Part shown: piece by piece, positions 1 through 28,197 of the stretch
How positions within the stretch are numbered: the first letter of the stretch is position 1
How the letters are laid out: each line of letters starts with the position of its first letter
Assembly (NCBI RefSeq): GCF_015832195.1
Contig: NC_052028.1
Location: forward strand, 7,359,501 to 7,423,500
Direction: 5' to 3'
DNA: 64,000 bases
Source of the DNA: Motacilla alba alba
Lineage: Eukaryota > Chordata > Aves > Passeriformes > Motacillidae
Notes under the pieces: generated by a model
What the model was told of the DNA's origin: nothing
What the model saw: only the letters and a program-made list of their open reading frames with translations
Database searches by the model: none
Made by a program: the position numbers and the translations under genes

Positions 1-2100
1 GAGCAGTTTAAAGCACATGTTCCACTCAGCCAGCCTCAACAGAGAAACTGGAGTCAGGAGTAGGTTTTGATTTACTCTGCAAGAGTTTTACCACCCTTGG
101 ATTTGCTGAGTGTTGGGACCAGAGCCAGGTTTGTGACTCCCCAAAGGTACATGGCAAAATGTACTGAGTTTTTTCTTTCCTGTATTTTATTTGAAGCTGC
201 ATTCAGGTGAAAGGGAGGACTGTGGCTGCTGTGAGAATAGCACCCAGGAGCCATGGAACATGCCTGAGCATTGTCATAGGAGAAGTAAAAAGGCCAAGCA
301 GCTACACAGAACAGACAAGACTAAACTCCAGCTTGTTTAATATTACTCATCCCATTATCTGTTTCACTGTTTTGCTTAATCTGGTAGTAAAAGTACTAGA
401 TAAAAAGTAGCATTTCTAGACTATTGCAAAGAAGGCTGTTAAGGCACTTCTGTGCATTCTTCCATGGTTCTGCTGCACTTACAGAAGCAGCCAAGCAAAA
501 CTGTTTTGCATTGTATACAGAGGCCGTGGTGTCTTGTAGCTTCCTAAGGCAGCTTGGAATGGGACTGCGTTTCTGTTAGGCCTCAGTGAATTCCATCTTC
601 TCCCACCATAACAGATGGAATTCACAGATAGTGCTGAACACAATCAGTATGTCAAATTTATGGTTTTACCATCAATTGGCTGCTCTTACCTGCTCTACCA
701 CATTATCCCAAACTATTTCACATTTCCCTAGATTACTTTTCTGGCTGAGTCAGGGCAAAATGCAAAGCCCCTGCTTTATACAAAGCATCAATAAAATGTA
801 AAATGGGATAAATACAGACACTCCTGCCCCTCCATTCCTTAAGCCCCATGAGGGATGACTTTTGCATTCAGGTGAATCAGATGGCATGATCAGCACTGCA
901 TGGTTGCAGGGTCCTCTAGGGAATTCCAAAGAGGACAGGGGAGGATACCCTCACAGTGGGATTCTGCAAAACTGGCACTTTCCAAATGCTGGCCTCTCTG
1001 GCTAACGCATTTTCCAGAAAAAAAAAAAAAAAAAGGCAAGTCATGAGCTCTCTATATGTCCAGGACACTTCATGGCAGCTATTTGAGCCAGGAGGAAACT
1101 GGCTCAAACAAACAAACAAATTGGCTCAAACAAACAAAATTATAAAACAACATCCCAGCTCCTTGTGCTAAGGATGATTTCCTCTTTTGATGCCTTTCCA
1201 GTGCTGAGAAATTAAGAGCAGCCACAGGACTTGTTTGTTTGCAGACAGAGCAATCCTGATATGCATTTTCCCTGGAAGTTCCTTATGAAAGAAAATATGT
1301 CAGATGGCTGAACAGCAACACAGTCCACTTCTTCACTCCTGGGCTGTGTAATGGCTAGAGAAACCTTGGGTCAAGCAGTCCGGGTTACTCCATTTATCCT
1401 GTTTCACACATTCGGCTCTCCATTTGCCGAGCTATTACTCTGCAACCTGTTATCACCTGATTTCAAGTTTCTGGCAAATAGAGGCTTATGGTCTCCATTA
1501 AAAGGCTCTAAGTTGACTGTTCTTAGGAGGTTTATGAATTCCCAATTAAAAGTTTTCCTCAGAGCAGTTTAATCTTTGGAGATACCACTTCAGAAGTTCC
1601 CCTCTCCAGAATAGGGGGAGTATTTACAGGAAATAAACATCTCTGAACCATATCAGTACCACGTCAATGAGAACATCCAGCCTGAAACTATTTCAAGGCT
1701 TACATTTTGGTGTTTCTTTAACAACAGAAAAGAGATGTTACTAGATACAAAATTCCTGCTTTTCTTTCCAAGGAGTGGTGAATGTGGGCTTCCTCACAGT
1801 TTTTTTCGAGAAGCTCACACCATTATCTCTGCAGTTCCATTAAAAAACCCAAAGTGACATGAATCCTCTGGAAACTGCTCTACATTTCTAAGGCTGGAGC
1901 TCTGTGAGGTTTCCCTGAAAGCAGGAACCACATGAGACTAACTTCCCTTGCCACTGCGTGTCAGAGCATCCAAAGCCAGACCGCTTCACAGAGGGAGAGC
2001 TGGCAATGATTTATCTGACCGGTCTGATGCCCTGAGAAGTTTACTCTTGTGTAGCTGGGGGGGAAATAATAATTAAAATCTCGCCCTCTGGCTAGTTCCC
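1..2100. other. Left-edge non-coding region
   Basis: No exon with splice sites and conserved sequence was recognised. A poly-A run (1019-1034) and a CAAACAAACAAA motif repeated near 1106-1138 are simple repeats. An AATAAA at 790-795 on the plus strand could end the 3' UTR of an upstream gene (in mammals SEPTIN8 lies on this side in the same orientation as KIF3A); this is inference from synteny only. Confidence 0.3.
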
Positions 2101-2149
2101 ACTGTCCTTGAGAACGACACGGAGCAGCTCCCGCACCGCCAGCGCTCAG

Positions 2150-2510
2150 ACAGCCCCTCCAGCCCTGCCGAGTGCCCGGGGGGCGATGGGGACCCCCGTC
2201 CCGTCCCGCCCCGTCCCGAGCGCGTCCTGACCCGCCTGCCGGGGTACCGGGCACGGGGCACCGGCGGCGCTCGGCGCGGCTCCGCGGCGGGGCGGGTGCC
2301 TCGGCTGCTGCGGCGGGGCCGGCCCGGGCGGGCGGCGGAGAGCGGGGCGATACCTGCGGGGGAGCAGCCCCAGGCTGCCCGGCGCCCCCGCCAGGAGCTG
2401 CGGAGGCCGATCTGCGGGGCACGGCTCGGCTGCAGCGCCCAGCGCGTCTCTCGGGCCCGCGCGGCACCGCCCAGCTGAGCGCCGCCTCGGCCCGTGCGGG
2501 TCTGTCCTAC
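2150..2510. promoter_or_regulatory. Orphan CpG island upstream of KIF3A
   Basis: About 350 bp of extreme GC and CpG content lies 2.3 kb upstream of the KIF3A island. No recognisable protein exon is linked to it. Long open frames on both strands here are a by-product of GC content. In mammals CCNI2 starts divergently upstream of KIF3A, so a divergent gene or noncoding transcript is possible, but no cyclin box was found. Confidence 0.45.
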
Positions 2511-3959
2511 CTGTCCAGAGATCTTCGTGCCAGGCAAAGCGCTCCCGGGATCCGGATGAAATTCTGCCACGGTGATAAACACTGTAAGCTTCAGCATAGC
2601 CCCCAAATCCGCTTGCTCCCTTCTCTGGCACTGGCTGTTGCCTTCACAGAGGCGCTGTCCCTTCTCTTTGACTTGACTCGCTCCAAAACACACATTTGCT
2701 GGATCCACACAATCCCAGCACCTGCCAGGACCTATTTTCCTTCCAGTCACAGGAAGTATCTTTTCTCTGTGTTTTTCATGGAGCGTATGCACTCTTGTCC
2801 CCTCCGAGGGCTGGATCTCTCTGCCAGCATCCGTGTTTTCACCCCAAGTTTTCTTCCACCCAGGATCTTTCCATGTCTCAAAGCCACTCTTAGCTTTCCC
2901 CTCAGATCCTGGACCACTTTGTTTTCCTCCTGGAGCATTTTCTGAGGGAAGCTGGTTCCAATATTTTATGTTAAACCTTTTCTCGTTCCTCAGCTGTGCC
3001 TGCCTACACACGACTCTCTGTTCCCTCACCAGCCCCTTGGGCTATACATTTTCTGGTGCTAAATTATTAGTCCATGAACCTGTGCGTGCAGCACAGCTAT
3101 GAGTAACACCGCGGCAGTGTGTGAGGAGCAAAGAGACTTTGCTGAGTAGCTGGTCTTCAAGGTTCCTGACTCACCTGATCGTGCACACCTGGGGCTGAGG
3201 GAATGGCCTGTCCTGTCATTCCCGGTGTGTGCCCAGCCCCGTGATACACCGGTCAGCTTGGTGGGGGAGCTCTGCCAGGTGCAGATCAGCCCTGTCCACA
3301 TTCCTGCTGCTGCTTACATCCCTCTGGCAAAAACACAGCACAGCCGAGGTACAGCCCTTGGGTTGTGTCTGTGCTTGGCACTGGGGATTCCCGGCCTTGC
3401 CAGGGATCCCAGGCCCCAGTGGTCCACAGCAAAGGCGATGAGGGGAGGAGTGGGACTGGAGCAATGCTCTGTGACCGGCCAACGGGATTCGGGTGTGCAG
3501 GAATACCCGGGGGGAAGCGAGACAAGTGTGATTCGGGGCATCAGGTACTGGGGAAACTATTCCTGGACCTCTCCTGTTGAGTAAAATTGTCTTTGACTCT
3601 TAAGGACATAGATTATGAAAGGACAAAGTCAGATTGCTGGAATAATTTAATCTAATTCCTTTAAGTAACTGACACATGGACAGTGTGATGTTGAAATGCT
3701 GGGAGTAGGAGAGGAGCAGCTGAGGCTGTGGAGGAGCCTGACAGTATGCTGCAAAACTTTACACTAAATTACAAATAACTTGGGAATGTTCTTCATTAGT
3801 GCAAGAATAACTCATTTATGTGCCACTTGGACTGTATCGTTTGTATATATTTAAGTTACTCTGCAGTTCCTCTATTTCATCAGCAATTCAAAATGTTACA
3901 GTCAGGAAAAGAAAGAGATTTTCTTCCTTGTGTAGAGAACAGGTTGGGGCTTGCAGCCC

Positions 3960-4535
3960 TGTCAGAGACCCAGAGCCCACTCAGACCCCATGGAGCCCTT
4001 CCAGAGCAGTGGAGCCTTGTCAGAGCCTCTGGAGCCCTGTCAAACCCGCTGGAGATCCCTCAGAGCCCTGTCACCCCTCAGAGCCAGTCGGGACCGCGGC
4101 TGGCCCCGCTTGGAGCCCTGTCAGCCCTCACAGCCGGTCGGGGCTCCGCTTGGAGCCCTGTCAGCCCTCAGCCCGCGGTCGGCCCCGCTTGGAGCCCTGT
4201 CACCCCTCAGAGCCGGTCGGGACCCCGCTTGGAGCCCTGTCACCCCTCAGAGCCGGTCGGCCCCGCTTGGAGCCCTGTCACCCCTCAGAGCCGATCGGGA
4301 TCCCGCTTGGAGCACTGTCACCCCTCAGAGCCGCTCGGCCCCGCTTGGAGCCCTGTCACCCCTCAGAGCCGGTCGGCCCCGCTTGGAGCCCTGTCACCCC
4401 TCAGAGCCGGTCGGCCCCGCTTGGAGCCCTGTCACCCCTCAGAGCCGGTCGGGACCCCGCTTGGAGCCCTGTCACCCCTCAGAGCCGGTCGGGACTCCGC
4501 TTGGAGCCCTGTCACCCCTCAGAGCCGCTCGGCCC
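3960..4535 (+). repeat. GC-rich 38/40-bp minisatellite upstream of KIF3A
   Basis: A unit with core CTTGGAGCCCTGTCA followed by CCCCTCAGAGCCGGTCGG is repeated in tandem, with at least eleven copies of the core between about 4105 and 4510. Units are 38 or 40 bp depending on a GA insertion after GGTCGG; more diverged copies extend left to about 3960. The array ends directly against the KIF3A promoter island. All three forward frames stay open through it, giving spurious long open frames. Confidence 0.9.
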
Positions 4536-4806
4536 CGCGCTGTCCCCGCTGCCCCCGGGCCGTGTCCGGCTCGCCCCGCCCACCCGCCGTTCCCATGCCG
4601 ACGGGGCGCCCCGCCCCCGCCGCCGCTCCGCCGTCGCCATTGGCCGGGCTCCGCTCGGCCCCGCCTCCCCCCGCCCGCCGTTGGTTGCGCGGCCGCCGCA
4701 GCGCGCGGGGGCCGGCGCGGGGCGGGGCGGGCGCAGGCGCGGTGCTGTTATTGTTCCGCGGTGCCAGCGCCGGGCCCGGGCTGCCGCGGCCGCCATCGCT
4801 ACCGCC

Positions 4807-20866
<16,060 letters not shown>

Positions 20867-23800
20867 TGTCACCTGGTCAGAATTCCTGTAAAAATCAGTG
20901 AGTGTATAAGGTTTGGCCAGAATATGGAATTCAAGAGATGGCACAGTTTGACATGGCTATAATTTTTTAATTTAAAAAAAAAAGTATTTTTCCTTAGTTG
21001 CCTGTATATTGTATGTTATATTAACATAATATTAAACTGGTATGTATGATTGATGGTTGTGAAATTCCATGTATTAAATGTGTTGTGCAGGGAAGCTTGT
21101 TGGTAATCCTTGTTGAAATGTATAGAAATAGGGTTCTAGATGTGTGTTTAAGTGCTAGATGTATTAGTTCAAAACAGTTAATGAAATCCTGAAATTAAGG
21201 CTGGTAAATCTGACTTATGCCCTGCTTTGCACATAACTGGCAGCTTTCACTGTTGTCCTCTGTTGCACTGATCTGTGTTTGAATGTAGTTGCTGCAAACC
21301 TTTAAGAGCATCAAATCTTTTTATTTAATATTCCTCACTGTGGCTGTTAACACACTGTGTTATGTGTTGAATACACAGTCCTTTTCCCTTTTTGCTGTCT
21401 TGCTGTACAGAGAAAGTAGCTGGGTAGGAAAAATATGAACCACAAAAGTCTTGAGATTTCTGAAAAGGGACCATGGGTGTCTAAGAGTTCTTTTTATTTT
21501 TATCAGTTTGTGATCTGCTGGCGCTGTGGAGAATGAGCCTTGGATATTAAGGCAGAAGAGAGCTTTTTTTCCTTCTTTTAAGGCTGTGTTACTTTGGCAG
21601 CTTTTTATGCTTCAGGGCTGGTATTTTTGTGTGAGTAGTTTTGTAATCTGAACAGCTGAGGTGATTTAAGGAGGATGCTGTAACACCAGGACTTGGTGTC
21701 AGCCATGGGGCTGTGGCACTGTGGCTCTGTTTCCTCATCTCTGGCTACAAGGCACTGGGCCACTGCCCTGTGCTGAGGATAAATTTGACTCTCCTTTAGT
21801 AAAACAGAAGGAATTGTCCAATTTTCCCAGAACAATATCCCCTGACATAGCTGGTGCTGTGTTCCTGTGTATACTGTGTGCATCTCTGGCTACACTCTGA
21901 GAGGACAAAATTTTTGGTCTTGAATAATAACCATTTATTTGTGATGGCTGCTCTTTTTATTTGATATTTATGCTGCTAATAGACACATATCACTTTAATA
22001 TGTTGCTTTTGTGCCACAGAGAAAATGTATCTCCTTCAGACTGCCTGTGTTTTATAACTCCTCACATCAGCTGTGGGTGTCTCAGCAGCTCCTGTGCAGG
22101 GTGGAGGGATGAGCTGTGACCTCATCTTAGTGTTTCCTGGAGGATTAAAAGCTGTGATTGCTCACAGGGGAAGTGGAGTCCTTCAGTGTGACAGAAAACA
22201 AGACAGCTCCTCAGGTGTCTTGAGTCCTTGCTAGTAGCCACATCTGCTTTTACCAGAATGTTCCTGTGAAGTACTTAAAGACATTAAATTCCCTTTCTTT
22301 CTGTCATTATGGTTATCTGGAGGTACCTTGGGGTCTGTGACAGGATCTGTAATAGTTAAAACTGGTCTTGTAAGGACATTTTTTGCTCTGAAGGATATAT
22401 TCAGTGCTATTCTAAACAAGTTGTAAGCTTTTTCCTGGTGTTTTTAATGGGTTTTTTTTCAGGATCATGACCTGGAAGAACATGCTGCCCTCTCTATTGG
22501 GGGGAGTGTCACCTGAATTCATACAACATACAGATACAAACACTGGCATTTGTTTTTTCTAGCCTAGCATTCAGGGGTAAATACTCAGAAACTTTCTTGA
22601 TTGAAGCTGTAGTTGGTTTTGCTGGTGAAGAGCTGACCTTATCTTAAATGTGCTTGAATAGAGTTGGATTATCTCTTATTATATACATACTTCTCTTCAA
22701 AATATCCAGACTGAAAATGGCTTAAATGCTGCTTCAAGTCTTCCAGTTCTGAGTCCAAGCAGATAGATGCATAGCTGTGGCCTGTACTAGTTCTCAGAAC
22801 CAGAGATAACGTCTGTTTCCTTTTTGTGTTGTATCTTGTGCTAACATTTATTGAATGATCTGGTTTTGCAGGAGTTAAACCAGAACTGTGCTTTCAGAAA
22901 GACCATTGAAAATCCTTTTACCTGACAGGTATCAGTCACTCCAAGATACTGCTGTGAACCATGGTAGTCTATTTCAAATATTGAAATATTTAAAATACTT
23001 CAAATGTAAAGGCATGTGATTTACAATTAACATAACAGTCCTGCTGCTGAAAACCTTAGTACTCTGCATGTTTAAGTGAGCCTTGGAGCAGGGGTAAACA
23101 ATAAGTAATTAATTACTTGCATACCTTTAATTGGCAGATTGGTGAAACTGGTTATCTCCTGTTGCAGAGGCTTGGAGGACAAGTTGTTTGCTCTGTAAGA
23201 GGATTTTAAATAAAGTGGAACACTCGTGGTCGTGTGCCCTGTCACTTGGGCTCACCTGTTAAGTGGTGTATTCTGTTGAAGTTCTGGGATGTTTCTTGTA
23301 AAACCAGGGAGTTTGGCTTGTGGATTTACCACATGGGCCCTCTCTATAGCCCTGCCCATCTGTGAATGTCTAATGTGTTTTAATAAGGAAAGGATTTGAT
23401 TTATATGGACTTTTAAGAGCTTAATACAGCCTTTCTTGTTGCAGGTCAGTATGTGCTCTGTGGTATTTATCAAAACTCATCTTACATGACATATACTGTG
23501 TGAGCTCATCTTTGCATTTGCTAACAGAAGATTCTCCTCATTCCAGAACATTGACCTTAACAATGAGATTTTTGCTTAACGTTGTATAAATGAATTATTT
23601 AATATTTAACTTGTTCCTAATCCTTTAAGAGGAGGGGAAATGGTCCTTAGTGCCTTTTACTGACTACACTGTCTGCACATGTCCAGCTTCCACCTTTCTC
23701 CACAGTTCTGCTTAGCCAGGCCTGCATAGAGGGAAAAACTGCTAGTCTGTATAAATTGTCTTTGTTTGTTTTTTTAACTCCGTTTATTCCTGACTATTTC

Positions 23801-23895
23801 TTGTTTTATTAAAATTAATTAATTATACTGTATATATCAATATTGTGTCCCTGGAGCATGTTCATACCGTGAAATAAAATTCTTGATTCCTAGTT
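20867..23895 (+). other. KIF3A: KIF3A 3' UTR and downstream sequence
   Basis: After the KIF3A stop the sequence is AT-rich without exons. Two canonical AATAAA signals, at 23209-23214 and 23873-23878, are candidate poly-A sites, giving 3' UTRs of roughly 2.4 and 3.0 kb. The second is followed by a TGTG-containing stretch near 23902. No signal lies close to the stop codon. Confidence 0.5.
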
Positions 23896-24601
23896 CCACC
23901 CTGTGTGCATGTTTTCCAAATAATATTATACATAGCATATCTTTTTAACTCAGTTGTGTCAGGACTGGATGAGGAAGGGTGGGTGAGGTGTCTCTGTGGC
24001 TCTGAGCTGCACAGCATGCTGGAGAAGTGTTTGAGGTGTGTTGGAGCCTTGTTGCCAAGCCCAGGGCAATGGACAGCAAGACCTTGTGGAAGATGGTGTG
24101 CATCCAGCTGCAGTAGTTGCAGCTCTGTTTGCTGCATGAGCTGTGCTGCTTGGCAGTGCCTGTGAACCCCCAGCCTGCTCAGCCCCAGGGACCAGGCTTT
24201 CCATGGTCTGCAGCTTCTGCAGCTCCCCAGAGTCCTGTGACTCAGCTGGTGCATGAACCAAACCCTGCCCAGTCCCAGCCTCTCACTCCTGGGCTGTGCT
24301 GTGTGTAGAGATACCATAGAGGCTCCAACTAAAGTGAGGAGAGAATGTCAGACCTGGCATGGACTTTGGAGTTCCCAGCTTTCAGGAGCATGCCCCATTT
24401 GTGGCCTGGCTTCTCCCCTCTTGGGCTTTTCTTTCTGTTTAGACCTGTGTTCCTCTTTAAGCATGAGCTTAATTCCATGGCAGGAGAAATTGTTTGGCAA
24501 TTCCTGGCCACACTACCCTTGTTCCATAGACTTGTAACTCTTTTAACTGTTGCCTTGTGTAATGTCCTATACAATGCCAGCACATTTAATCCAAAAATAC
24601 A

Positions 24602-24607
24602 TTTATT
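24602..24607 (-). terminator. IL4: IL4 poly-A signal
   Basis: AATAAA on the minus strand lies 64 nt past the IL4 stop codon, giving a short 3' UTR. KIF3A and IL4 therefore converge tail to tail with about 0.7 kb between their last poly-A signals. Confidence 0.6.
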
Positions 24608-24670
24608 TAAAGAATTATTATACATAATCTTTGAAAAATAGGGTCATAGCTTAAAAACCAAAGTGCTTTT

Positions 24671-26749
24671 TCACTTCTGACTCTTATACTCTTCTTGGAG
24701 GACGTGGTGTAATTCCTTGAGGAAATTCTTCAGTGAGGTGGTGCTGCCTGCTGCCACAGGACACGGCTTCTGGAATGGGAAACAGGGGCTGTTAAAAAGC
24801 TTGCAGGGGTGGGATTGGGTTCTGCAGCTTGGGTTGGGCTGCTAAGGATGGACGGAGAGTAAAACAAGAACGGTGACCAAGGGAGAAGCCTGAGGGCTGT
24901 GGGCAGTGCAAGAACTGTGCCTCACCTTGTGCCTTGCTGTGCTCCCCCAGGCCAGGCTGAGCAAGTTGTCGTAAATGCCCCCGAGGTACCTGTGGCAGCT
25001 CTGGCCCTCCCGAGCAATTGTGGCAGCTCTGCATAAGATCTCTGTATTGTTGCCTCTCTGGGAAAAGACAGGTGACTCTTTAAAAAACTCTTCTGTATAG
25101 TCATGGCTTATTAGCAGCAGATTAAAACACTGCAAATAATAAATTTCTACTCTAAACCAGAAAGTGAAAATTGTGGTTTGAGGTGCCAAAACCTCCCTGA
25201 AGTTTCCCAGCTCCATCTGTGCACATCTGGCACTGGTCCCATTCCTTTCCTGGTGAGGAGGAATCGACCCCTGGCAGAAGCTGTGGCAGTGTGGCACAGC
25301 AGCAAGCATGCCTGTGCTGGAGCATCTGTTCCTGCTGCAGCTGTGGGTGTGGGACCCTGTGAAGCTCGTTTGAGCAGGCAGGGAGGCTACAGGAATAACC
25401 TGAGAAGAGTTCTCCTTCATTAGGGGTTTGAGAAGTCCTATAGCAGAGACATGTGGAAGACAAGGAGTTCATAAATGAAGCAATGGTGGCAATAAAAAAA
25501 ACATCTGACTTTTTTCCCTGGGGGATGTTCCTAGTGCTGCCTGCTCTATCCCAGCTTTCACAGTATCTTCAAACAAGTGGCCACTCTGTCCCTGTGAGCA
25601 CGGGCAATGGTGAGTGTGGGGTTGTGCAGCATCTCGGGCATCTCCTCTCACTAGCAGGGCTGCTCCCTGTGGCAGAGGGGGTGTGGGTGTCCCCTGCGGG
25701 GTGCCGAGCCCCAGCCCCCCAGTGAAGGCTGCTGCGCTCCTCGGGTGCCCCCGGGCGTGGCATGAGGTGAGGGCATGGGCTTTCTGTGAAAACAGGAACT
25801 CAGGGGCTGGCGAGCGTGGCTTAGGCAGCAGTTTGCAGAGCAGAAAGAGGCCTTATTATCTGCTATTAAATCTTGTGCTGACTGCAGAGCCTTCCCCAGA
25901 TAAGGGGCTGAAGAGGGATACCCAGCTCAGGATGCTGTGCAATAGGTGTGTGTGGGTGTCTGAGCTGGTGACAGCTCTCCAAGGCAACGGGAGTTCCTCG
26001 CTCTGAAAAGCTGAAACCTCTGCTGCCCAAGCACAGGTGCCCATCCCTGCCCTTCCTCTGGGCTCATCCTGTCCCCAGAGTGGCCAGAAGCCACCAGTGC
26101 TGCTTTGGCTGGAGGTGGAGATGGGTGAGGGCACCTCTGCAGGGCACTGGGAATGGTGAGAACCAGCTGGGCAGCCCAATGTTTGTGCTGGGGCTCACAG
26201 TGGGCTCCTGCTCCTCCACAGCACCACACCAGGAGAGGCAGGACCCCAGGCTTCCCACCTGCCTCCCACCTCCCTGTGCTCTCCTCTAGCCCCCAGCACC
26301 CTCCCAGCACCCATCAGAGCTATATGGTTGGGTTTTTTTCTTACCTTATGATCTGCAAAAATATTTATCACATTCATCTTGTTACAGGAAACCTTTACAA
26401 AGACACAAAGGAGAGGAGCAATCAGGCTCCAGACAACACATCCATCCTGACGTGCACACACAGACACACATCCATCCACCCCCAGGCCCCAGGAGCATTG
26501 TGAACCCCGTGCTCTTCACCTTCCTCTGGCTCAGCATCGCTCCCTCTGAGCCTGGTGAAACAATCTGTTCCTCCCATCAGTGGGTAAAGCACCACCCAGC
26601 CCTACCTCCTCCTGCAGGAGCCTGTCCAGCAGCTTCATGGTCTCCTTCAGCATTTTGGTCCGTAGTGTGTGTGGTGATGGAGTAACCACGTCACCCAGGC
26701 AGGCTGACAGCACCGGGAGGGTGAGCAGCACCTGGACCAGGATACTCAT
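24671..26749 (-). CDS. IL4: IL4, interleukin-4 (complete, 4 exons, 140 aa)
   Basis: Secreted short-chain four-helix cytokine that drives Th2 polarisation and B-cell class switching through IL-4 receptor alpha. Exons on the minus strand: 26606-26749, 26345-26392, 24926-25057, 24671-24769. All are phase 0 with GT/AG borders, total 423 nt. The 48-nt second exon equals the size I recall for mammalian IL4 exon 2. Exon 1 codes a hydrophobic signal peptide (MSILVQVLLTLPVLSACLG). Exon 3 carries CRAAT, a typical IL-4 core motif. Exon 4 carries PCPV and a helix D resembling NFLxxL, with stop TGA at 24671-24673. The mature chain has four cysteines and an NNT glycosylation sequon. Position next to KIF3A and IL13, and the exon phases, support the call over IL13. 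Sequence identity to mammals is low, as usual for this gene. Confidence 0.93.
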
Positions 26750-26799
26750 GGCCTGCTTGGGCTGTTCCCCCTCAGCTCTTAGTCTCTGGATTGTTTGGT

Positions 26800-26900
26800 G
26801 ACCTGTAACTGTGTGCGCTTTTCTGGAGGAAGCACCTCAATTTATTACTGTAAAATTGCTGAACCAGGAGGAAAAACTTATTTTTCCCTTATAGGCACTT
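26800..26900 (-). promoter_or_regulatory. IL4: IL4 core promoter with AT-rich box and NFAT-like cores
   Basis: Upstream of the IL4 ATG on the minus strand are TATAAGGG (26886-26893) and AATAAATT (26839-26846). Either could serve as a TATA element; the latter fits a 5' UTR near 60 nt. Between them GGGAAAAA and TTTTTCC resemble the NFAT P-elements of mammalian IL4 promoters. Assignment of the functional box is uncertain. Confidence 0.45.
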
Positions 26901-28197
26901 TCCAAAGTTGCTCCCGATTAGGAGAGCAACAGCTCTTTTTTGTACAAGTCAAAATTTTCTTCTGATCTTGCATTATGAAATTTCCACTGTAAGGTGAGAG
27001 AGGCTGGAGTCAGGTGGCATACAGTATATAAGCATACAGCATAAGAATCCCCTAAGGTTTGGGGATTCTCCATTTCTCCATATCTCAAAGCTTTCTCTAC
27101 AAGGTGAATTGGAAGTGGTTAACCTGGGTAGCCCACTGCTCTGACACACTCCAGTAGCGACACTTTTCTTTTTATTTTCCTTTGAGATCCTGCAAGTTCT
27201 TCTATCATGTTTCATTTGAATATCTGCAGATCATGTAGAGCATCCTTCATCTGCACACTGATTTCCGTCCCTGGGTTTCTGAACCTGGGGAGGAACAGAA
27301 AGAATGGCAGAGCTCTGTGGGGACAAACTTGGGCAGAGCAGGGCATCAGCCTGGGGAGTCTGAGGAGAGCTGGGGGCCCTCCCGACCAAAGAGGATCCCC
27401 AAACCAGTGTGGCATCCTGCATGGCTGTGTGCAGGGAGGTGGTGTGGGAATCAGGGTCCTGCTGTGTCAGTGCTGGGGGTTTGTGGCTCTGTTCCAGTTT
27501 CAGGGAGCTGCAGGCTGCCCTGTCCATCCTGCCCTGCCTGGGGAGCAGCAGCCTGAGCTTTCAGACGATGGGCTCTGCCAGCCCCACCAGCCGGCGCTGC
27601 CACAGGAAATGGCGCTGAGAAACGCTGAGCTGGGAAACTTTGGAGTTTTGTAATAACTAATAGGGATTTTTCTAACTCAAACAGCAACTTGCGAGCAGAT
27701 AACAACTTGTGAGCACTTGATGAATCCGGGAGTAGCCAGACTGAGAGTAATTTTGTTTGTCTGGCTCCGAGATGCCCCGGATGAAGTTCAGTGAAGTCAC
27801 TGACACAAACAGACCTTTGTGAGGGATTTGCCAGTGGAGAGCTGTGCTGTTTCCTACCTCCCTGCTGTGGAGAGCAGCCTAGGGAGCATGCTCTGGCTGT
27901 GTGACTGCATCCATGGCCTCCAGGCATGGTGGATCCTCACCAGCACGCACAGAGCTGTCCCGCTGCTCTGGGATCAGTGGTAGTGGTGGTAGGATCCCTG
28001 CCTAAAACTGATGCTGGAGAAAGTGATGGAGGCAGTAGCCCCATCCTGCAGACACAGGGATTCCCCAGTGATCATGGTGGAAAGCTCTAAATCAGTGAAG
28101 AGAAAATGCTCAAATCACAGAAAAAGTTAACCTTTGCTCTACTCAGGCTGAATCATGGTGGAAAACTGCATTGCTGTGCGATGAGAAAGCCACCAGC
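26900..28197. other. IL4-IL13 spacer, IL4-proximal part
   Basis: No coding exon was recognised. Open frames here lack splice context or family motifs. The corresponding spacer in mammals holds the conserved regulatory element CNS-1; nothing could be assigned to it by eye. A 13-bp direct repeat flanking a GATA motif lies at 27685-27715. Confidence 0.4.

Noticed and set aside
2172..2945. 257-codon plus-strand frame over the orphan CpG island
   Set aside because: It overlaps minus-strand open frames of similar length, is Pro/Arg/Ala-rich from GC content, and has no recognised motif.
25058..25105. Extended IL4 exon 3 starting upstream of 25057
   Set aside because: The frame is open upstream, but the alternative AG after tatac is out of phase with exon 2, whereas ttttcccag before 25057 is a strong acceptor with phase 0.
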